A stretch of 14,411 bases of DNA from positions 1 through 14,411 of the forward strand of contig URCS01000048.1 in the NCBI GenBank assembly GCA_900546455.1. The letters are read 5' to 3'. The notes under the pieces are model-generated. The model was not told the DNA's origin, did not search any database, and saw nothing but the letters and a program-made list of their open reading frames with translations. Below, piece by piece: positions 6,372 to 12,757 of this stretch. Origin of the DNA: an uncultured Collinsella sp. GTDB taxonomy: Bacteria; Actinomycetota; Coriobacteriia; Coriobacteriales; Coriobacteriaceae. The translations under genes and the position numbers were made by a program. Within the stretch, counting starts at the first letter, position 1. Every line of letters begins with the position of its first letter.

Positions 6372-8732
6372 ATGGATGCCGCAGCCCGTACCGCCCATGA
6401 TTCCACCCTCCAGCCGTTCTCGGAGATGGAGCACTATAAGCATGCCGATGAGCTGCCGCCCGAGATTATGGCGGACAGCTACGACAAGCTGGAGCGCCTG
6501 TGCCTCAAATATATGAATGAGGACGACTTTTCTAAGGTTGAGCAGGCCTACTGCTTTGCCGCCGAGAAGCACTGCAACCAAAAGCGCCGCTCGGGCGAGA
6601 TGTACATCAACCATCCCGTCGAGGTTGCCATCATTTTGGCCGATCTCAAGATGGACTGCGATGTGGTGTGTGCCGCGCTGCTGCACGATACCGTCGAGGA
6701 TACCGAGACCTCGCTCGCCGATGTTTCCGGCCTGTTTGGCGATACGGTGGCCGAGCTCGTCGATGGCGTGACCAAGCTCACCAACATCGAAGTCGATAGC
6801 ATGGACGAGAAGCAGGCGCTCACGCTGCGCAAGATGTTCCTCGCCATGTCCAAGGACATTCGCGTCATCATCGTTAAACTTGCCGACCGTCTGCACAACA
6901 TGCGAACGCTGGCAGCCCTGCGCGAGGATCGTCGCCTGTTTAAGGCTCGCGAGACCATGGACGTGTACGCGCCCTTGGCCGACCGCCTGGGCATGAGCTC
7001 TATTAAGTGGGAGCTCGAGGACCTGTCCTTCTTCTACCTGGAGCCCGATGCCTACCAGCGCATCGCGCGCATGGTGGCGGAGTCGCGCGAGGCCCGTGAG
7101 CGCTATCTTGCCGAGACCATCAAGACGCTTACCGATGAACTCAACCGCATTGGTCTGGAGGACTTCCAGATCAACGGCCGCTCCAAGCACTATTGGTCCA
7201 TCTACCAAAAGATGAAGCGCAAGGGCAAGGAATTCTCCGAGATCTACGACCTGGTGGCACTGCGCGTCATCACGCATTCGGTGCGCGATTGCTACTCCAC
7301 GCTCGGCGCGGTGCATACGCTGTGGCACCCCATGCCCGGTCGCTTTAAAGACTATATCGCCATGCCCAAGGTCAATAACTACCAGTCGCTCCATACGACG
7401 GTTATCGGCCCCACGGCCCGTCCGCTCGAGATTCAGATTCGAACCTACGAGATGCATGAGCAGGCCGAGTACGGCATTGCCGCCCACTGGCTATATAAGA
7501 AGTCGGGCGGATCGTCTGCGTCTAAGACCAATGACGCTCAACGTTTGGACGACCAGATTAACTGGCTCAAACATTCGCTCGATTGGGCTGCGTCTGATGA
7601 GATTACCGACGCTAAGGAATACCTGCATTCGCTGAAGGTCGACCTCTTCGATCAGGAGATCTTCGTCTTTACGCCCAAGGGCGAGGTCATGGCGCTTCGT
7701 GCCGGCTCCACTCCGCTCGACTTTGCCTACGCCGTTCACACCGAGGTGGGAAACCACTGCGTCGGCGCTAAAATCAACGGTGCGGTGGCCCCGCTCACGC
7801 ACGAGATTAAGACGGGTGACCGTGTCGAGATTCTGACTAACAAGAGTTCCAAGCCGTCGCGTGATTGGCTCAAGATCGTTAAGACACCTTCCGCCAAGTC
7901 AAAGATCCGCCGCTATTTTGCCGCCGCGACCAAAGACGATGACGCTGCTGCTGGTCGCGATATGCTGGCCAAGGACCTGCGTAAGCGTGGCTATGGCATT
8001 TCTACGCCGCGTTCGACGCGTGCGCTCAACGCCGTGGCGGAGCAGTTTAACTTCAAGCAGCTCGAGGACCTGTTTGCCGCCGTCGGCGCCGGCAAGGTTG
8101 CCCCGCGCGCTGTGGGCAATAAGGTCGAGCAAATCTTGGACCCCAAGCCCGTGGAACAGCTCACCAAGGCCGAGGCTATCGCCGAGGTCGTGAAGCAGCC
8201 TGCTCGCGGCTCCAACCGCAAGCCGCAAAAGCGCGGCAAGAGCGCCAGTAACGGCATTATCGTCAAGGGCGAGAGCAACAGCGGCCTACTGGTCCGTCTG
8301 GCTCATTGCTGCAACCCCGTGACGGGCGACGACATCGTCGGCTTTATCACGCGCGGTCGTGGCGTTTCGGTGCATCGCGCCAACTGTCCCAACGTCAAGG
8401 GTCTTATGGAGCATCCCGAGCGCATGATCGAAGTGGAGTGGGACGGCGCTGCCGACACCCTCTTCCAGGTCGAGATCGTGGTCGAGTGCCTGGACCGCAT
8501 GGGCCTTCTCAAGGATGTCACCATTGCCATTGGCGATGCGGGCGGCAATATCCTTTCTGCCGCCACGTCGACCAACCGCGAGGGTATTGCAACCCTGCGC
8601 TTTATGGTCGAGATCTCGGACGCGAGTGGTCTGGATCCGCTGCTGGCCTCCATCAGCAGCGTTGACTCGGTCTACGACGCGCGCCGCCTGATGCCCGGTG
8701 AGGGTGGAGCCCAGCTTAAGCGCCGCGTTTAG
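6372..8732 (+). CDS. rel: bifunctional (p)ppGpp synthetase/hydrolase (Rel/SpoT)
   Basis: A 786-residue long RSH protein that makes and degrades the alarmone (p)ppGpp. The hydrolase HD domain (about 45-200) keeps His-Asp at 105-106 in LLHDTVEDT. The synthetase domain (about 240-375) keeps IYDLVALR (291-298), RFKDYIAMPK (324-333), YQSLHTT (337-343) and EYGIAAHW (366-373). The basic loop KMKRKGKEFS (280-289) fits a bifunctional enzyme. A TGS domain begins near 425, followed by a helical region, a zinc-finger-like HCCNP (645-649) with ANCPN (670-674), and a C-terminal ACT domain (about 697-775). Both catalytic sites look intact. The start has GGGGA just upstream and lies 15 nt after recJ, so co-transcription is likely. 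An MBL-fold hydrolase follows, an order seen near rel in other bacteria. Confidence 0.95.
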   Translation: MDAAARTAHDSTLQPFSEMEHYKHADELPPEIMADSYDKLERLCLKYMNEDDFSKVEQAYCFAAEKHCNQKRRSGEMYINHPVEVAIILADLKMDCDVVCAALLHDTVEDTETSLADVSGLFGDTVAELVDGVTKLTNIEVDSMDEKQALTLRKMFLAMSKDIRVIIVKLADRLHNMRTLAALREDRRLFKARETMDVYAPLADRLGMSSIKWELEDLSFFYLEPDAYQRIARMVAESREARERYLAETIKTLTDELNRIGLEDFQINGRSKHYWSIYQKMKRKGKEFSEIYDLVALRVITHSVRDCYSTLGAVHTLWHPMPGRFKDYIAMPKVNNYQSLHTTVIGPTARPLEIQIRTYEMHEQAEYGIAAHWLYKKSGGSSASKTNDAQRLDDQINWLKHSLDWAASDEITDAKEYLHSLKVDLFDQEIFVFTPKGEVMALRAGSTPLDFAYAVHTEVGNHCVGAKINGAVAPLTHEIKTGDRVEILTNKSSKPSRDWLKIVKTPSAKSKIRRYFAAATKDDDAAAGRDMLAKDLRKRGYGISTPRSTRALNAVAEQFNFKQLEDLFAAVGAGKVAPRAVGNKVEQILDPKPVEQLTKAEAIAEVVKQPARGSNRKPQKRGKSASNGIIVKGESNSGLLVRLAHCCNPVTGDDIVGFITRGRGVSVHRANCPNVKGLMEHPERMIEVEWDGAADTLFQVEIVVECLDRMGLLKDVTIAIGDAGGNILSAATSTNREGIATLRFMVEISDASGLDPLLASISSVDSVYDARRLMPGEGGAQLKRRV

Positions 8733-8743
8733 TCGCGACGAAC

Positions 8744-8771
8744 GTGTCACATTATCGATATTCGCTACACT
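8744..8771 (+). promoter_or_regulatory. possible promoter of the MBL hydrolase gene
   Basis: GTGTCA (8744-8749) and TACACT (8766-8771) are separated by 16 nt, each matching four of six consensus bases. Transcription would start near 8778, within the hairpin described at 8769-8796. The gene may also be read through from rsh. Confidence 0.35.
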
Positions 8772-8796
8772 CGAGGCATCGTTTGATGCCTCGAGT
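8769..8796 (+). terminator. perfect 12-bp hairpin between rsh and the MBL gene
   Basis: ACTCGAGGCATC (8769-8780) pairs perfectly with GATGCCTCGAGT (8785-8796) around a GTTT loop. Only TCTATAG follows rather than a T-run, so termination would be inefficient. It begins 36 nt after the rsh stop and ends 20 nt before the next ATG. It may be a partial terminator, an mRNA-stabilising structure or a processing site between the two genes. Confidence 0.5.
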
Positions 8797-8816
8797 TCTA
8801 TAGAGAGGAGAGGGAC

Positions 8817-9500
8817 ATGAGTGCTGTGTCCTTGGATTTAACTCCCAAGGGATCGGTCGAGATCGAGATGCTCGTAAACGGTCCCATTCAGACCAATAGC
8901 TATGCTGTTATTTCGGACAATGAGTGCGTGATTATCGATCCCGCATGGGAAGGCGAACGCCTGGTGGGGCATATTCGAGCCGAGCATCCCGGCGTACGCG
9001 TGTTTGGCGCCGTATGCACTCATGGCCATGCCGATCATGTTGGTGGTGTTGCAGGCATGCGAACCACCGTTGGCGAGGGCTGCCAGTATGAGCTGTGTGC
9101 TAAGGATGTGGCGGTGCCGCATGCGAACATCGAGGAACAGCGAGCTATGTGGGGCATTGAGGCGCCTGACCCCGGGGAGCCGACACGCCTGCTCGCCGAG
9201 GGCGATGCTATCGAGGTGGGCGATATCTACCTGCAGGTGATCGAGACGCCAGGGCATACGCCGGGCGGGATCGTCTTGTTTGCTGCCACCGAGCAGGGGA
9301 ACATTGCCTTTGTGGGCGACACCCTGTTTCCGGGTGGGCACGGCCGCACCGATCTTTCTGGAGGAGACGAGGCGGCGATTCTGCGCTCGCTCTCCAAGCT
9401 CGCCCGGCTTCTCCCGCCCGATACCGTTTGCCTAACCGGCCATGGCGATTCGACCACCATGGCACGCGAGCTCATGCAGAACCCTTTCATGCAGATTTAG
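8817..9500 (+). CDS. MBL-fold metallo-hydrolase (glyoxalase II-like)
   Basis: A 227-residue metallo-beta-lactamase-fold enzyme, presumably cytoplasmic (no signal peptide). The binuclear metal site is complete: THGHADH (68-74, giving His69, His71, Asp73, His74), His147 in TPGHTPG, Asp168 in VGDTLF and His209 in LTGHGD. The overall pattern and length resemble short glyoxalase II-like hydrolases such as YcbL, which cleave thioesters including S-lactoylglutathione analogues. Actinobacteria of this type generally lack glutathione, so the physiological substrate is open. GAGGAGAG precedes the ATG at a good distance. An MBL gene beside rel is a recurring arrangement; the functional reason is not established. 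Confidence 0.85.
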   Translation: MSAVSLDLTPKGSVEIEMLVNGPIQTNSYAVISDNECVIIDPAWEGERLVGHIRAEHPGVRVFGAVCTHGHADHVGGVAGMRTTVGEGCQYELCAKDVAVPHANIEEQRAMWGIEAPDPGEPTRLLAEGDAIEVGDIYLQVIETPGHTPGGIVLFAATEQGNIAFVGDTLFPGGHGRTDLSGGDEAAILRSLSKLARLLPPDTVCLTGHGDSTTMARELMQNPFMQI

Positions 9501-9530
9501 CTTAATAGTCGGCTTTTGAAGCACGAGAAG

Positions 9531-9605
9531 CGTCCAAACGTCAAGCTATTTTTCCCCAACGGGTCGATTCCGTAGGGCAAACGGTCAAAAAAGTCTGTTT
9601 GGACG
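9531..9605. promoter_or_regulatory. 9-bp inverted repeat and repeated AAACG motifs upstream of fba
   Basis: CGTCCAAAC (9531-9539) and GTTTGGACG (9597-9605) are perfect inverted copies 57 nt apart. Further AAACG words occur at 9579 and 9618 between and after them. The array lies upstream of the fba -10 box at 9649, where a glycolytic regulator could bind or loop. No regulator is encoded nearby. The repeats are seen; a regulatory role is inferred. Confidence 0.35.
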
Positions 9606-9645
9606 ATATTCGTGAACAAACGAACGTTTATGCTCGGGTGCGCCG

Positions 9646-9654
9646 TGGTAAAAT
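9646..9654 (+). promoter_or_regulatory. extended -10 promoter of fba
   Basis: TGGTAAAAT combines a TGN extension (9646-9648) with TAAAAT (9649-9654), five of six consensus bases. No good -35 is present; TTTATG at 9627 with a 16-nt spacer is the closest. Transcription near 9661 would give a short leader of about 34 nt ending in a strong AGGAGG site at 9681-9686. Confidence 0.6.
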
Positions 9655-9694
9655 CTCAGGCGTTATCGGAGCAACCTTACAGGAGGTTTCTTTT

Positions 9695-10561
9695 ATGCTC
9701 GTCAACGCAGCAGACATGCTCAAGAAGGCCGAGGCCGGCAAGTACGGTCTTGGTGCCTTCAACACCAACAACCTCGAGTGGACCCTGGCTATTCTCCAGG
9801 CCGCCGAGGAGGCCAAGTCTCCGCTGATCCTTCAGTGCACCGCTGGTGCCGCTAAGTGGATGGGCGGTTTCAAGGTCTGCGCCGACATGGTCAAGGCTGC
9901 CGTCGAGGCCACGGGCGTTACCGTTCCCGTCGCCCTTCACCTCGATCACGGTTCTTACGAGGACTGCTTTAAGTGCATCGAGGCCGGCTTCACGTCCATC
10001 ATGTATGACGGCTCTCACGAGGAGACCTTCCAGCTTAACCTCGACCGCACCAAGGAGCTCGTTGAGCTTGCCCACTCCAAGGGCATGTCCATCGAGGCCG
10101 AGGTCGGCGGCATCGGCGGCACCGAGGACGGCGTGACCTCCAGCGGCGAGCTCGCTGATCCTGCTGAGTGCAAGCAGATCGCTGACCTGGGCGTCGACTT
10201 CCTCGCCTGCGGCATCGGCAACATCCACGGCGTGTACCCCGCCGACTGGGCTGGCCTTTCCTTCGAGCGCCTGGGCGAGATCAAGGCCCAGACCGGCGAC
10301 CTGCCCCTCGTCCTGCACGGTGGCACCGGCATCCCCGAGGATCAGATCAAGAAGGCCATCTCCCTGGGCATCTCCAAGATCAACGTCAACACCGACCTGC
10401 AGCTCGTCTTCGCCAAGGGCGTCCGCGAGTACATCGAGGCTGGCAAGGATCAGCAGGGCAAGGGCTTTGACCCCCGCAAGCTCCTCAAGCCTGGTCGCGA
10501 CAACATCGTTGCCCGCACCAAGGAGCTCATGGAGGAGTTTGGCTCCGTCAACAAGGCGTAA
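9695..10561 (+). CDS. fba: class II fructose-1,6-bisphosphate aldolase
   Basis: A 288-residue zinc-dependent aldolase that cleaves fructose 1,6-bisphosphate to dihydroxyacetone phosphate and glyceraldehyde 3-phosphate in glycolysis, and runs in reverse in gluconeogenesis. HLDHG (82-86) supplies catalytic Asp84 and zinc ligand His85. His178 in NIHG and His208 in LHGGTG are the other zinc histidines, and acidic residues lie in EAEVGG (134-139). INVNTDLQ (229-236) is the phosphate-side motif. Tagatose-bisphosphate aldolases (GatY/KbaY) share this fold and motifs, so specificity is inferred. The frame is open to 9599, but the ATG at 9695 is preferred: AGGAGG at 9681-9686 and the family's usual N-terminus. 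Codon use is strongly biased to C-ending codons, typical of a highly expressed gene. It appears monocistronic. Confidence 0.93.
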   Translation: MLVNAADMLKKAEAGKYGLGAFNTNNLEWTLAILQAAEEAKSPLILQCTAGAAKWMGGFKVCADMVKAAVEATGVTVPVALHLDHGSYEDCFKCIEAGFTSIMYDGSHEETFQLNLDRTKELVELAHSKGMSIEAEVGGIGGTEDGVTSSGELADPAECKQIADLGVDFLACGIGNIHGVYPADWAGLSFERLGEIKAQTGDLPLVLHGGTGIPEDQIKKAISLGISKINVNTDLQLVFAKGVREYIEAGKDQQGKGFDPRKLLKPGRDNIVARTKELMEEFGSVNKA

Positions 10562-10581
10562 GCGTCGCTAAACTTCCCGCC

Positions 10582-10680
10582 GGAAGCCCCGTCCCCCTAC
10601 ACTGTTTCCTTTGCGCTCACCTGGCTTTGCCAGAAGTCGCGCCAAGAAAACAGCTCCGGGGGACGGGGCTTCCTTCGTTT
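10582..10680 (+). terminator. large extended hairpin after fba (terminator and/or palindromic element)
   Basis: GGAAGCCCCGTCCCCC (10582-10597) pairs perfectly over 16 bp with GGGGGACGGGGCTTCC (10658-10673). Inside, CTGTTT (10602-10607) pairs with AAACAG (10648-10653), GCGC (10613-10616) with GCGC (10639-10642), and CTGGC-TTT-GCCAG (10621-10633) caps the structure. TTCGTTT follows. It begins 21 nt after the fba stop, so termination is a natural role. The 92-nt multi-stem shape is much larger than a normal terminator and could be a member of a dispersed palindromic family. Confidence 0.65.
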
Positions 10681-10738
10681 AACGCCGCAGGGTTACGAGT
10701 CTGAATTATTTATTTGACTACCGTTCAGCGGTGTTGAT

Positions 10739-10766
10739 GGCTCCCTTGTTGGGGCTTTCTTTTTAT
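10739..10766 (+). terminator. second terminator-like hairpin before the transglutaminase-like gene
   Basis: GGCTCC (10739-10744) pairs with GGGGCT (10751-10756) with two G-U pairs around CTTGTT. TTCTTTTTAT follows at 10757-10766. It may back up the fba terminator. It overlaps the proposed promoter for the next gene, so it would end transcripts arriving from upstream just where new ones start. Confidence 0.45.
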
Positions 10767-10777
10767 CTCGCTACAAT
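10749..10777 (+). promoter_or_regulatory. promoter of the transglutaminase-like gene
   Basis: TACAAT (10772-10777) matches five of six -10 bases. TTGGGG (10749-10754) sits 17 nt upstream and keeps the TTG core of the -35. Transcription would start near 10784, about 30 nt before the ATG at 10813. Confidence 0.5.
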
Positions 10778-10812
10778 GGGCTTCAAGCGTTCTAGTGACT
10801 TGGAGTTTTGGT

Positions 10813-12246
10813 ATGGCTGTTATTAACGTACTGCCTTCGGATGGGAAGGTTATTGACGAGGGTCCAGTTGGTTGCTCTGTTGATGTTTGTTGTGATGACT
10901 TTCGTCATCTCGATGTTGGACTGCCGCCCGAGATTCTTCGTCTTAAGGATGCCGGGTATTTGACGCAGGCTGTTGCTGCCTGCGATCGCCTTTTGGAGCA
11001 GAACCCCGAGCCTTCGCTGGCTGCTTGTGTTCGTGCCGAGCGGTATCGCATACTCGAGACGCCGCTTCATTTTTCGGTGTCGCGCGACCAGGCTATTGCG
11101 ATGATTCGCGAGGAGTGGCCAGAGTTTACCGAAGAGCAGTTTGATGACCTGATTAATCGTAAGCGTATTGACTGGCGCTTTATCGATGGCGAACTGTTCG
11201 TTCTCGACAACTTCCTCGATTCGCTTCGCGTGTATCCCAAGGAGGTTCCGGGCTTGCGGCCCGATCCTACGGACGGAATTGCGCTGCGTAACCAAATGCT
11301 CAAGGAGATGGAGTCGCAAAACGGGCTGACTCGTGTCATTACGCTTAAGGCATCCGTGTCTGTCCCCGGGGCTTTGGAGGGGGAGACCGTTCGCGCGTGG
11401 CTTCCCGTTGCCGCCGCCTGCCGTCAGCAGTCTCAAGTTGAGATCCTCGACATGACGCCGGAAGGTGCCGTTGCTCCCGAAGAAGCTTCGGCTCGTACTG
11501 CCTCATGGGCATCTTCGACTGAGCGTTCGTTCTCAGTGACCTATCGCTATCGCATTGATGCCGCCTATTGCGATGTCTATGGTGGTGCGCTTCCGTCGCA
11601 TCCGTGCATGGACACGCCGCTGCCCGAGGACACTTCCGAGGATCGTCCGCACATTGCGTTTACTCCGTACCTGCAGCAGCTGACGGCCGGTGTTGTTGAC
11701 GGACTCGAGGATCCGCTCGATCGCGCCCGTGCTATCTATGATTACCTGACGCAGCATATCGACTATCGCTATCAGCCGCCGTACTTGCTTTTAGGATCTA
11801 TTGCCGATGACTGCGCGCATTCGCTCCGCGGCGATTGCGGCGTTATGGCGCTCACGTTTATCACCATGTGCCGTATCGCGGGCGTGCCTGCCCGTTGGCA
11901 GAGCGGCCTGTATGTTGCGCCCGATTCGGTGGGGTCGCACGACTGGGCAGAGTTCTATACGCCGCAGACCGGTTGGCTCAACGCCGACGTGTCATTTGGA
12001 TCTTCTGCTCGCAGGATGGGGGAGGAGTGGCGCCGCCGTCACTACTTTGGCAATCTCGACCCGTGGCGTATGGTGGCCAACAATCGATTCCAGGCAGAGT
12101 TTGAGCCCTCTTTCGACGGCATGCGCGAGGACCCTTACGATAACCAGATGGGTGAGGCTTCGGTTGACGGTCGCGGATGCCGTCGGCGCGAGATGCTCCG
12201 CACGGTCGAACTCATCGAAATGCTCGAAGTTCCATTTTCGGACTAA
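10813..12246 (+). CDS. transglutaminase-like (papain-fold) domain protein of unknown role
   Basis: A 477-residue protein. The C-terminal half has a transglutaminase-core triad: Cys342 in RGDCGVMALTF, His376 in GSHDWAEFY and Asp392 in WLNADVS. Proteins with this core include proteases, peptide N-glycanases and cross-linking enzymes, so the reaction is unknown. Residues about 36-80 form helical segments with a TPR-like look (LKDAGYLTQAVAACDRLLEQ). The middle (about 170-250) is likely beta-rich. No signal peptide or membrane segment is visible, so it is probably cytoplasmic, unlike many secreted bacterial transglutaminase-like proteins. The ATG at 10813 is chosen over GTG at 10795 because GGAG (10802-10805) lies 7 nt before it. 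The first 150 bases use many T-ending codons, unlike fba just upstream. It stands alone between fba and tRNA-Leu. Confidence 0.75.
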   Translation: MAVINVLPSDGKVIDEGPVGCSVDVCCDDFRHLDVGLPPEILRLKDAGYLTQAVAACDRLLEQNPEPSLAACVRAERYRILETPLHFSVSRDQAIAMIREEWPEFTEEQFDDLINRKRIDWRFIDGELFVLDNFLDSLRVYPKEVPGLRPDPTDGIALRNQMLKEMESQNGLTRVITLKASVSVPGALEGETVRAWLPVAAACRQQSQVEILDMTPEGAVAPEEASARTASWASSTERSFSVTYRYRIDAAYCDVYGGALPSHPCMDTPLPEDTSEDRPHIAFTPYLQQLTAGVVDGLEDPLDRARAIYDYLTQHIDYRYQPPYLLLGSIADDCAHSLRGDCGVMALTFITMCRIAGVPARWQSGLYVAPDSVGSHDWAEFYTPQTGWLNADVSFGSSARRMGEEWRRRHYFGNLDPWRMVANNRFQAEFEPSFDGMREDPYDNQMGEASVDGRGCRRREMLRTVELIEMLEVPFSD

Positions 12247-12285
12247 TCGGTAGAAAGCTGTGATAAACTAACTCACGCATTGTGT

Positions 12286-12372
12286 GCCCGAGTGGCGGAA
12301 TTGGCAGACGCAGTGGACTCAAAATCCACCGTTGGCAACAACATGCGAGTTCGAGTCTCGCCTCGGGCACCA
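12286..12372 (+). tRNA. tRNA-Leu (anticodon CAA)
   Basis: An 87-nt type II tRNA with encoded CCA. The acceptor stem GCCCGAG (12286-12292) pairs with CTCGGGC (12362-12368); the discriminator is A and CCA is 12370-12372. The anticodon stem GTGGA/TCCAC encloses the loop CTCAAAA, giving anticodon CAA for UUG codons. A long variable arm follows, as in leucine tRNAs. The T arm is GCGAG-TTCGAGT-CTCGC. It lies 39 nt after the transglutaminase-like gene, and its 3' end is repeated at 12534-12556. Confidence 0.96.
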
Positions 12373-12393
12373 TTCATGCAAGCGAGCGTTCAA

Positions 12394-12414
12394 GGGGGTT
12401 GCGGCCCCCTTTTT
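12394..12414 (+). terminator. intrinsic terminator of tRNA-Leu
   Basis: GGGGG (12394-12398) pairs with CCCCC (12405-12409), followed by TTTTT (12410-12414), 22 nt after the CCA end. This is a standard factor-independent terminator. Confidence 0.8.
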
Positions 12415-12448
12415 CGTGCCGAACTCGCGTGAGCGCGCGAAGCGTTAA

Positions 12449-12533
12449 GCAAACAGGCTTGTGGCCTGTTTGTAGCGGAGCGTGGCGAGGGCGCCACGCG
12501 CCCGAAGCCTGGAGCTTCGCGAAGCGAAGGCCC
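12449..12533. other. cluster of three perfect hairpins between the tRNA repeats
   Basis: CAAACAGGC/GCCTGTTTG (12450-12472, 9 bp, 5-nt loop), GCGTGGCG/CGCCACGC (12480-12499, 8 bp, 4-nt loop) and the 12-bp palindrome GCTTCGCGAAGC (12514-12525) follow one another within 76 nt. ORFs across the stretch on both strands look like chance products of the repeats. It may be the remnant of an inserted element or an untranslated structured RNA; no known family was recognised. Confidence 0.5.
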
Positions 12534-12556
12534 TTCGAGTCTCGCCTCGGGCACCA
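12534..12556 (+). pseudogene. orphan tRNA-Leu 3' fragment
   Basis: This 23-nt copy of the tRNA 3' end includes the T-loop, the acceptor strand CTCGGGC and CCA. Upstream, GCCCGAA (12500-12506) could pair with it over 6 bp as a mock acceptor stem, but the intervening 40 nt lack a D arm, an anticodon arm and the 5' side of the T stem. It cannot be a working tRNA. Confidence 0.75.
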
Positions 12557-12577
12557 TACATACAAGCGAGTGTTCAA

Positions 12578-12598
12578 GGGGGGTCAAGGCCCCTTTTT
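12578..12598 (+). terminator. terminator after the second tRNA-Leu 3' copy
   Basis: A run of six G (12578-12583) can pair with CCCC (12590-12593), followed by TTTTT (12594-12598). It is the diverged counterpart of the tRNA-Leu terminator. It would also stop transcripts before the infC promoter. Confidence 0.65.
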
Positions 12599-12610
12599 CG
12601 TGTACGTAAT

Positions 12611-12637
12611 GTGATAACGTGCTGTACGTGTTATTAT
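12611..12637 (+). promoter_or_regulatory. promoter of the infC-rpmI-rplT operon
   Basis: TGTTATTAT (12629-12637) is an extended -10 element, with TATTAT matching five of six bases. GTGATA (12611-12616) is a partial -35 with a short 15-nt spacer. Transcription near 12644 gives a leader of about 175 nt. Confidence 0.5.
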
Positions 12638-12757
12638 TCGCAAGGCGTTGTTCCCGCAATGCCCTAAAGAGGAACCTGAGGGTTCCCACCTTTTGGCGCC
12701 AATGAGCAGCTGACTGGTCATACAACTTAGATTCCCTTCCTCAAATCGAGGAAGTCT

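Larger units (their letters stand above)
12350..12602. repeat. 69-nt direct repeat pair (tRNA-Leu 3' end plus terminator)
   Basis: Copy 1 is 12350-12418 and copy 2 is 12534-12602, equal in length. The first 24 nt, covering the T-loop side, acceptor strand and CCA, are identical; the remaining 45 nt differ at about nine positions, mostly within the terminator hairpin, which is still formed in both. Identical tRNA 3' ends bounding a segment are how integrated elements leave attL and attR. Here only 115 nt lie between the two copies. A tandem duplication is the alternative. Confidence 0.8.

Noticed and set aside
6318..7487. 389-codon minus-strand ORF
   Set aside because: Opposite rsh, which is clearly coding on the plus strand. 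Antisense shadow.
12661..12720. T-box riboswitch in the infC leader
   Set aside because: GGTTCCCACC looks vaguely T-box-like, but the conserved T-box bulge sequence and specifier stem are not present.
12282..12725. Short ORFs on both strands across and after tRNA-Leu
   Set aside because: They overlap the tRNA, its terminator and the hairpin cluster, and their products are Arg/Ala/Pro-rich without family signal.
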